Positions 55,996 through 64,000 of a DNA stretch of 64,000 bases are shown here, one piece after another; position 1 is the first letter of the stretch; the number at the start of each line of letters is the position of its first letter. This DNA is from Ilyonectria destructans (Eukaryota; Ascomycota; Sordariomycetes; Hypocreales; Nectriaceae), in the NCBI GenBank assembly GCA_020740775.1, contig JAHEWK010000004.1, positions 2,728,001 through 2,792,000 on the forward strand, written 5' to 3'. The notes beneath the pieces are model-generated. The model saw only the letters and a program-made list of their open reading frames with translations, was not told the origin of the DNA and searched no databases. A program made the translations under genes and the position numbers.

Positions 55996-57993
55996 TTATT
56001 TCGCACTGAGTTCCACCGCCCACATATCCAACGTCACGTCCAACTCCTCTGCATCCTTGCCCTTTCCAGGACCAAAGCTCGACGCCTTGAGATCATCAAG
56101 CCGCGCCGAGTGTGCCCTGTCCACGAGCCATTGCCACACGCTAACATACGCGCTGTCAAGGGCGCCGGAGATCCACGCATGGTGCGCACTCACCGCCTCG
56201 CCGCAGATGGAAAGCCTCCTCCCGCAGAGCAGCTTCTGGAAGGGCGGGTAGAGGTGCGAGAACTGGCCCGGCCCGAAGAGCGCAAAGGCGCCGCCCGTGT
56301 AGGGGTCGTGCGACCACGCCCACGCGTGGTGGGTTATGTATTGCTCGTTGAGGAACTCCAGGCTCGGGGGGTTCTCCTCGTTGGACCAGAGCTTGACGAG
56401 GTTCTCGAGGCAGACCCTGACGATCTCGTCGTCCTTCTTCGGCTCCCTCTCGCCCTTCTTGTACTCTGGCACGAGGGCGCCCATGCGCGTCGCATCCTGG
56501 GCCCAGCTGTACGACACCATCAAGACGGCGGCGGTATCGTCGCCGTCGTCCCATGACGGGTAGACCACGTTGCTGATGGGCAAGTCGCTGCCCGACACGC
56601 CGCCGAACAGGCCGGTGTTCTTGTAGAAGCCCTTCCACCAGCGCGTCTTGAACTTGATGGCGACCTTGGTGGCGCGGTCGTAGCTCAGCGCCCGAATGCC
56701 CGTGAGAATCTCCTTGGGCAGGTTGAGGCCCTGCAGGTCCATTCTCTGCAGGGGGGCCATGGCGGTGGTGTTGAAGACCATCTCGTAGTCCTTCGTGATG
56801 TCCTTGCCGGTTTCGCCATCTCGGCGCGTGACCTTGATGGTGTTTTCGTCATCGTTGACGGCCATGGAAATCACGGGTGACTTGAGAATTGGCTTGACGG
56901 ATGGCTTGCCCGCCTTGGGCCATGCGGTGCTGGCGAGCTTGTCCTTCATCGTGTCTGTGATGACCGACATGCCGTCCTCAAGCCGGTACCATGGCTTGGC
57001 CTTGGCGGCTTGAAAGTCGCTGTAGTCGCAGATCGTCTCGGTGAAAGCCTGGTCGAAGAGGCCAGTTGATCTAAGGGCAGAGGTTGGTTAGTCGAGCTGG
57101 GAGGTGAAGGCGGGTGAATCCTTACGTGTCAGCACCTTCGGCCTCGACCGTCTGCTCGTAGGTCATTCTGTTTGTTACATTAGGCTTGTCCTCTCATGTT
57201 CACTTGGGTTTCTCTGCGAGCTCACTTCTTGTTCACCATCAGCCATGACCGAGTTGAGAAATCATCGGTCCCGAGAGCCATGAGCTCTTTGTAGCCATAG
57301 TCGTCTCCGAGCTGTTTAATAACGTCTTCCATGGCATCGTCGAACGGCTTTCCGCTGCTCTTTCTTTAGCAGCTGGCTCGCAAGGGAGCAGGATGTGACT
57401 TACTTTGGCCCTTGGTTCGTGTACCAGTACATGGACGGCGGGACTGGGCCACCGTCCGGAAAGCTGTAGGTGTATGGTACCTTCTTGGCCTTGAGCCCTA
57501 GGACGTCGATCAATGTCATGGTACTATAGGCGTTAGAAATTCAGAATGAACCACGGCCTGGGGTGTGTGCCTACGACTTCATGGTTGGAATATCGGGGAT
57601 TCTCATGGCCCCTATATCGTAGTAGTTGTGAGGGCAAGGGTGCTCCTCATCCTCTGGAAAGTTGTAAGTGTAGCAACGCCCACCGACTCGGTCCGAGGCC
57701 TCAATGATGTCGAAATCCTTGACCCCGAGCGTCTTGAGTATCATGGCGATGCAGAGTCCGGTAACGCCCGCTCCTACGATGCAGATGCGGTCATCCTTGA
57801 GATCGACTGCGCGGGGAGGCAAGTCCTCCAGAGTCTTCTGAGGGAGCGAGTCAAGCCTCTCACCCTTCTTTCTCTTCTTGTTGACCTCGGCAAGCAAGGA
57901 CTCAGCGAGGACGCTCTTCGCATATGCCGCGCGGAAGGAGTGTTTGGGATAATCTGGGCCTCCTGGAAGGATGGGAATCGGTGCTTGATCCAT
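55996..57993 (-). CDS. Flavin monoamine / L-amino-acid oxidase
   Basis: An FAD-dependent oxidase of the amine oxidase superfamily that turns an amino acid or amine into the oxo-product with release of ammonium and hydrogen peroxide. Five exons (57575-57993, 57404-57523, 57226-57363, 57126-57167, 55996-57070) join in frame to 597 residues. The FAD-binding dinucleotide fold is seen at RICIVGAGVTGLCIAMIL (GxGxxG 74-79), followed by the acidic ribose contact in DIIEASDRVGGR (about 95-106), and the typical YDIGAMRIP substrate-side motif. The C-terminal half with YDRATKVAIKFKTRWW and AWSHDPYTGGAFALFGPGQ resembles fungal and bacterial L-amino-acid oxidases. No signal peptide and no SKL-type peroxisomal end are visible (C-terminus SAK). 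The gene is first of three same-strand metabolic genes. Confidence 0.9.
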
Positions 57994-59367
57994 GGCTTGG
58001 GTGGAATGGGTTGGGGGTCAATGATGAGAATGAAGTGTGCAGCGAATTGTTGCTAATCGGATTTTGGTAAGGTTGGGGGGCAGGGCAATCAACTTAAGTA
58101 AATCTCGAGGTTACGCCGATGCTATCTATGTTCTGCAAGTCTTTTGTTCGTATGACGCTCACTACTGGGGGGGGGGGGATCTCGCCCGTATCTGAGACGA
58201 AAGTTGTACATAGATGGGGAAGGATAGTGGCGAGCTGAGGATTGCCGCTATTGGAGAAGCTATTGAAGCTAAGGCGGGCTGGGTCACGGCTAGGTTACGT
58301 ATCACTGAATCCTGTCTGAAACATACAAAGAAGAAGCCCAATGAGCTGCGAATTGTGTGTGGGACAAGACGCCTAAACTGCTCGAATGCAGGAGCTGAGG
58401 ACTTTGAGGCCTGCGAGGGTGCTGTACTAAGCCGAAGGTATCTGTGTCCGCACGTTGTGCAGAATACGCCGCGGGGTCATTCTCCAAAGCACAAGTCCGG
58501 TTTTGTGATCAGATTTCAGCTTGACGGGAGTACTGAACCGGGATACGTGGGGTCATAAGAACTATCCGTGTGATTCCAGGAGGGTGTTTATTTGAGTTCC
58601 TCAACGGGCCGGGTTGGCTGGAGTATAGGCAATAATCACGAGGGTTAGGTGAGAATTTAGAAGTTGCTCGGTCCAGCAAAATGATGTGCATGGAGCACCA
58701 CTCTAGTCGACCAACTATGACTCTCATCAATGACCCTGTCAACGGGCCAAATGTGGCTACTATGAGAGGTGTAACATAATGCGGGCCGTGCCGTTGAGGG
58801 GCAGTATGCTACGCAGTGGAAGTGGCGGTGAAGCGACTTGGAGTGCGTTTTACAAAGAAGAGGGGAAGAATAGCTTCTGAGATTGAAGATGAATGCAACA
58901 TTTGCCACGGGGAGGTGTTCTGGGCCTCACCGTGAGCGTGTATGTCTCACTTTTGCAGCAGCGCGAGACTTGGCCTGCGGTTTCATTGGAGTAGAGATAT
59001 GTACTGATGGCATGCTCTTTGATTATTGGGCGTAGAGCTCAGCACGGCCTTCTTTTGCTGACAGCAGGAAGCTAAAATAGTGCCGTGGCTTGGACGTATC
59101 TGCAACTATGTCTGAGCCTGAGGCGGCGTGTCTCGGAAACCCCGCTCTGAAATATGTGATCTATCATGGAATTGTGTTGGATACTGTCTACCATTGCCGA
59201 ATGAATATACCTGCATGTCCTAGGAAAGTTTGAAAATTAATCACACCGCCAGAATATTTGGGATAAGTCGTGTACTCTTATTTCTCTGAACCTAATGACA
59301 TAGAATAGCGTACTGGAGATGAACCGTTAACGCTATTCCAAGCAATCTTGAACTGCCATCAATTGCT
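57994..59367. other. Intergenic, no gene seen
   Basis: About 1.4 kb containing the amine oxidase promoter and the 3' region of the reductase gene. It holds a 12-G run at about 58167-58178 and an AT-rich part around 59.2-59.35 kb. Frames here are short and unconvincing. Confidence 0.5.
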
Positions 59368-60702
59368 TTACTCTTTCTGTACCCTCACAACAATCTTCTT
59401 CTGAGCCTTCCCATTCTCTAGATCCTGGATGCCCTGTATGACAGCCTCCCATCCCATGCCATCAGCGACTTGGTACTGGATCGGCTTTAGTGTGCCGACC
59501 GCAAGATGAGTTTCGAAAGTCGGAATCCAGCTCGTAATGTCCTCCGTCACCTGGATTCCAAGAGCCTCATCAAGACGGCAAAGATGACCAAGCTCAGCCC
59601 GGTACTCATTAATCGTAGCCGGGGTCTTGAACTCGGACCTTATTCTTGGTTAGCACTCTGTCACCTAGCTGCTATTCAGTGTGCATATATGAAGCTTACC
59701 AGTCATCAACACTGGTGAGAAATTTCGTAGTCGCCGTGGAGCAAGTCTCTAAAGCCTTGACCATAATCTCGTACCCGTAGGCTGTTGAATCAATAACCCG
59801 AGCAAAGTTCCCGCTGGTGATCCTCTTTATCTCGGCGAGTTGTTCCTCGACTGACCCTCGATTGTTGAATGTGGCCGTCGCGCCATTTGCCATGGCAACC
59901 TTGAGGTGCATGTGAGAAATTATACTTTCCCAAGTGAAACAGCGCATCTGGATGTACATACCGATGCCTTAGATGGGGAGCACGACGCGAGCACCTTGTA
60001 TCCGCAAACATGGGCGATCTGATAGCGTCAGGGAATATTTCTAAATATGTGGAACAATAGACGGTTACCTGAACGGCGAATTGGCCAACACTCCCAGTGC
60101 CGCCTAGAACGACGATCCACTCATCTTTCTCGGGAGCTTTGGCTCCATCTTCGGATAGCTTTAGCTCTGCGCCACCCAAGAGACAGAGTCCTGCAGTCTG
60201 AAAAACGGATTAGCTTTTGAACCTGGCATGATGCTGACCAGAAAGATGGACGTGGTTACCAAAAGTCCTACACCGATGGTGCAGGTCTCCTCGATGGACA
60301 AATTGGACGACTTCTTTAAAAAGACCCTTTCCTCCACCAAGAACGTATCCTGGAATGGGGTGAACCGATTCTGGCCAAGGGGCGCACAGCCATAGACATA
60401 ATCGCCAACGCTCAGCTTCGCGCAATGTGGACCCACAGCGATGACAACGGCTGCACAGTCGCTACCGATGATGGCTGGCCACTCATTTATGAGCAGGCCA
60501 GAGTGCTGTTGTAAAGGCTCGCTATGCCCCTGTCAGTCACAGAAGCAGTTTGCTGGGGCAAGGTTCCTTACACAGGATTGATTCCTACACCAAGGCACTT
60601 TACTAAGACTTGGTAAGGGCCTGGTGTTGGACGGGGGATGTCGCTGACGACGGTATAAGGCTTGTTGGGACCATCGAAAGTGATGCCTGATTGAGTGGCC
60701 AT
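59368..60702 (-). CDS. Medium-chain dehydrogenase/reductase (zinc-independent quinone oxidoreductase / enoyl reductase type)
   Basis: An NADPH-dependent reductase of the MDR superfamily. Six exons (60572-60702, 60260-60521, 60069-60197, 59962-60018, 59700-59899, 59368-59638) join in frame to 349 residues. The N-terminal GroES-like domain includes YQVLVKCLGVGINPVE, then IIGSDCAAVVIAVG and the VGDYVYG loop. The Rossmann cofactor site GGTGSVGQFAVQ is at about 163-174, interrupted by an intron at its end. The C-terminal substrate domain ends with KKIVVRVQKE. Structural zinc cysteines are absent, so it belongs with the quinone reductase/enoyl reductase branch that also contains ToxD- and LovC-like enzymes. 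The start at 60702 gives the typical MATQ...GPNKPYTV opening. It stands between the oxidase and the aldolase on the same strand. One acceptor is AAG rather than CAG at 59900, slightly unusual. Confidence 0.88.
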
Positions 60703-61313
60703 GATTTTGAAGAGGTATCAGAAAAACAGATAAAAAGCGACTCGGGCTCCAAAAAAGGTACAAAAATGCGTAGCGCTGGCAAAGGACATGGAGGTTATTT
60801 ATGCTCGATGATGTTCATGCGTGCGCGTTCATATGCGGCTACTGGAAGCTACGGATAGTTTTCGTGCCGGAGGTACGAAGTAACCTTCGCCTTTAACGCC
60901 AGGTTGCATGGTGGCTGCACTATCTATGCCACTAACTCGACTTCGTCATCTTCATTGGGCTATGTAAACGAAGTATTGCTGGTGGTGTGTTGGAGTTGAG
61001 CGAGTCGGTCCATTGATCGTCCGCCGCTGACACACTCATCCATCAGGTCGGGTGTGTCCCGTAAGCAGCTAATAAAAGATACCGTGATATCATGGAGAAT
61101 CTTCATGCATTTTTGGCGCAGGGCCAGTTGTCATAAAAAAGCACTACCTAAGTGCTGCACCTGCTTGTTTAAGAGGTGCTATATAAGAGCAAGCTTCCTG
61201 GCCATCTTCGACCTTCCCTGCACATATTCTTTGGAGGCTAACATCATGGTTCGGGACAGCAAAACAGGTCGAAAATGACATCAGATTTTCTCAATCATAT
61301 TGACACCAGCTAC
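60703..61313. other. Intergenic, no gene seen
   Basis: About 600 bp with the reductase promoter at left and the 3' end of the aldolase-like gene at right. No frame looks coding. Confidence 0.6.
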
Positions 61314-62259
61314 CTACAACTTACTTAACTTCAATTCCAGATCCATCAACGGCTTAATTGCATCTAACATGCCACTCATAGAAGCGTCATCAATCCCCTT
61401 GAGGGGACGTCTGGGAACACCCCCATAGCCGACGTGTTGCTCTAAAACAGCCTTTGTACCTGAAATCCCCATCTTGGTATGTTCCCAATCACCAGTGGCC
61501 AAAACCCGCTGCAACTCTTGTGCCTCTTTCAATTTTCCGTCTTGCCATAACTGAAAGACACGAACACACGTCTGTGGTGCAATATTTCCACCACCCGCGA
61601 TGACACCGGTAGCCCCCGAAACCAGGGCAGGTAAAATGAAATCTGCTAGGCCACCGAAAGTGGAATAAGGTCCGCCCTTTTCCATTGCTGAGGCTACTCG
61701 ATTCAGTTTCCCCGTATCAGCACAGGTGAACTTGGTCCCGACCACATTCCGATGCTGTGACACCCTGATAAGAAGGTCCGAATTCAAGTCAATCCCAGAG
61801 ACCACAGCTGGGAAACTGTATAAAATGACCGGAATGGGTGACTGATCCGCGACGTGCTTGTAAAAGTCTTCGATGACGCTGGGCGTCATGCCTCCGCGGA
61901 AGTAGCATGGAGGGAGCACCAACGCGTAGTCGCTCCCGGCTTCAGCAGCTTGTCGACAGAGGTTGACAGTTCCTCTCACTGATTGCTCAGAACACCCGGC
62001 GATAATTGGATAATCGGTCTTCCCAATTTGAATCCAAAGCACTGCGGGTTTCACGAATGACAGAGTCTCGCTCTTCGATGGATAAGTGCGGTGCCTCGCC
62101 ATTGGAACCCATGACAACAAATCCAGTAATCCCGGCATTGGCAAGGCTGATGGTATGTTTGCGAATTGCTTCTGTATCAATGTCCTCCGAATTTGGATGG
62201 AAAAACACCAAACTGGCCGTATAGACGCCACTGGTGAGAGGTCGTTGGAGCGAAGGCAT
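61314..62259 (-). pseudogene. DapA-family aldolase (dihydrodipicolinate synthase / 4-hydroxy-2-oxoglutarate aldolase-like) with one frameshift
   Basis: Clear member of the DHDPS/N-acetylneuraminate lyase class-I aldolase family, which makes or breaks pyruvate adducts through a lysine Schiff base. The ATG at 62259 opens a frame with ITGFVVMGSNGEAPHLSIEERD; the second part reads TDYPIIAGCSEQ, VILYSFPAV (catalytic Tyr), and VVGTKF (Schiff-base Lys). The two parts lie in different frames. They meet at about 62022-62030, where one extra base in the run read CAAATTGGG on the coding strand breaks DSN-GKTDYPIIAG. Total length 946 nt equals 315 codons plus one, so a single insertion explains everything and no intron is needed. 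If the base is real the gene is dead or very young as a pseudogene; if it is a sequence error the product is a 314-residue enzyme, the normal length. Fungal paralogues act in amino-acid or sugar-acid breakdown. Confidence 0.85.
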
Positions 62260-63132
62260 GTTTAGAATAGGAAGTGTAGGTATATGATGAATGAAGACAG
62301 AATTGGAGTGACCGATAGAGTGTGCCAACTTGAATGATATATACAGAAATTGCTCGGTTGAATGGCCGATGAGGCGAGTATTGACAAATCTGCTGTGATT
62401 AATGGAATATTGACTAACAATGGTCATGTTTGATAGTAGCTCCATTTCATCATCTCGGGCTTCGTAATGTTCGGCGTATGTAATCCATGTCTAAGTGGGG
62501 AAGCCGAATACCGAGTCTCGCCGCTTCGTAGTGCTAAACTTAAAGGGACTATTCTCCAGGTCGCGCATCGAGGAGAGTCATAGCCCAGATACCCACTTTT
62601 CGTAGTTTCGTAACACTTTTCGTATGTAAGTACGGGGCAACATGGGGAATGAGGCTTTCATCACGGAAGCCGAGATGCTGGGACACCCTCCGCTTCGAGC
62701 CAAACCTAAGCTAATAACCTAAGCTAATAACCTATACTATTTAGGAACATGGATTCGGGGGAGCTTAAAATGCTTCTCGTTTTCTCGAGGCATGTTTCCA
62801 ACCGGGACTGTTCATTCACCGTTTGTCATATTCCCATTTACGTCATGGCGAGCAAGCTCAAATAACCCCAGTTATATAGTGGATGGTAGTATTTCCTTGC
62901 GGAAGGGATTCCCCTCAAGTCCGACAAATACCTTGGTTTGGCTTTCTAGACTACGGTTGGCTTTTGGAAAATAGAACGGATACGAGTTTCAATCGTTTTC
63001 ATTAATTAATGCCATAGGACCCTCAAATTAGGCCAACTATTAACATGCGAAGCAAAATATTGAAATCAAGAGACTATCCTCAAAGCCTGCTCTGTGTGGT
63101 TAATATTTGTGCAAATTGCAGCCCCAGCGCAC
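62260..63132. other. Intergenic, AT-rich, no gene seen
   Basis: About 870 bp between the aldolase-like gene and the protease remnant. It holds a 13-bp repeat near 62703-62738 (aacctaagctaat in two and a half copies) and a repeat of cacttttcgta around 62600. Nothing coding is recognisable; the N-terminal signal peptide of the protease remnant was looked for here and not found. Confidence 0.5.
62703..62738. repeat. 13-bp tandem repeat
   Basis: Two full copies and one partial copy of aacctaagctaat. AT-rich non-coding repeat. Confidence 0.75.
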
Positions 63133-64000
63133 ATGTTTTTGACAAGGAATTTTGACAAGGAAAAGAAGTAGAAGGAGAAATCATCTTACAATGACGTAAA
63201 GGTGCTGAAGGCCTTTGAGTCTAATGTTTTCTCTGGCGCAAAGTTGGAGACTGATGCTGATAACATTGATACCTTGCTCGCCCTTCCTGAGGTAGTGGCT
63301 GCTTGGCCCATCGCAAAGTTCATCCCATCGCACCCATCAACGCGCGACAAGTAGCTGTCAACCAGAGTGAAGCAGATACATATGCTGTGAACTGGGTCAC
63401 GGGCGTCGAAAGCTTACACGAACAGGGTATGCTTGGTGAAGGTGCCAAAGTTGGTATCATTGATACGGGTGTTTAGTACACTCACGAGGCTTTGGGCGGC
63501 GGCTTTGGCACGGGTTTCAAAGTCGCAGGCGGATACGACTTTGCCGGTGGCGATTGGGTAGCTGAATCGACAAGGAGTTCTAATGAAGATCCGTTGGACC
63601 AGAGCGGCCATGGAACTCACGTTGCTGGGATTGTGGCAGGCGAATCGGAGCTAGGATGGGTCGGAGTGGCTCCCAAGTCCACCATCTACTCTTACAAGGT
63701 TTTCGGCGGCGGCGGCGGCGGCACTTATGAAGACATTATTCTCGAAGCAATACTGAGAGCATTTGAGGATCGTGTTGATGTTATCACCATCAGTATAGGG
63801 GGTGTGTGGTGGGTGGGCGAATAGTGTTTGGGCGGTGGTAGCAAGTCGAATCGCTGATGAGGGAGTGGTAATGACGATTGGAGCTGGAAACTACGGAACC
63901 AGCGGGCCGTATTATGCTAATTTAGGGAGCCCTGGCGAGAATGTACTTTCAGTTGCGTCAGCCCAGGTGAGCAAAGATGAAGTTGGTGAAACAAAACAGC
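63133..64000 (+). pseudogene. Degraded subtilisin-like serine protease (S8, Vpr/minor-extracellular type), 3' end outside the window
   Basis: Remains of a secreted subtilase. From about 63187 the translation matches the end of the inhibitor-I9 propeptide (YNDVKVLKAFESNVFSG, LLALPEVVAAWPIAK) and then the S8 catalytic domain: Asp motif VGIIDTGV, His motif DQSGHGTHVAGIVAG, and later AGNYGTSGPYYANLG; the Ser region lies beyond 64000. The frame is broken several times: TAG at 63169-63171, a one-base loss near 63316-63320 that shifts frame, TAG at 63474-63476 directly after VGIIDTGV where the family has Gln or Asp, and another shift near 63800-63813. The TAG at 63474 would come from CAG by a C-to-T change at CpA, the preferred target of repeat-induced point mutation. 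The start is not preserved; 63133 is only the nearest in-frame ATG. Clearly non-functional as read. Confidence 0.88.

Overview
The window looks like nuclear DNA of a filamentous ascomycete, most likely a sordariomycete of hypocrealean type. The evidence is short introns (about 45-80 bp) with GTRAGT-like donors, GC-rich coding sequence, long intergenic stretches, and a typical filamentous-fungal gene set (Bdf1 double-bromodomain protein, Ime2 kinase, Stc1-domain protein, Hsp70-like ATPase, L-amino-acid oxidase). I do not name a species. All exon models were assembled by eye from splice signals and reading-frame continuity.

Layout. 1-5.3 kb: no convincing gene, an AT-rich block near 3.7-4.2 kb, then the promoter of an MFS transporter (5.3-7.0 kb). 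7-11.4 kb: non-coding leader of a 1409-residue low-complexity protein (11.4-15.6 kb). 16.2-23.3 kb: a ribosome-biogenesis protein with a Utp12 domain (minus) and the chromatin reader bdf1 (plus), diverging from a shared 3-kb region with a CCAAT cluster. 24.8-33 kb: a compact block with a Nudix hydrolase, a beta-lactamase-fold hydrolase, a SET-domain methyltransferase, a small unknown protein whose tail is cut by TAG, and an Hsp70-like ATPase without a substrate-binding domain. 35.5-37.9 kb: an Ime2-type kinase. 37.9-47.1 kb: an unusually long gene-free stretch. 47.1-55.4 kb: a Stc1-domain protein, a mitochondrial PDK/BCKDK-type kinase and a coiled-coil protein. 56-64 kb: an accessory-looking segment with three same-strand metabolic genes (L-amino-acid oxidase, medium-chain reductase, DapA-family aldolase with a 1-nt frameshift), then a decayed subtilisin-like protease that runs off the window end.

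How the genes fit together. The left and middle hold mainly housekeeping and regulatory genes (chromatin, ribosome assembly, meiotic/developmental kinase, mitochondrial kinase). The right end holds metabolic genes with clear signs of gene decay. I found no CRISPR array, rRNA, confident tRNA or intact transposon. No system that is clearly new to science stands out. The items most worth a second look are the decay gradient at 61-64 kb, the sense frame that continues past TAG at 29.66 kb, the Stc1-domain gene, and the repeated GTACTGTAC/GTACAGTAC word in intergenic DNA.
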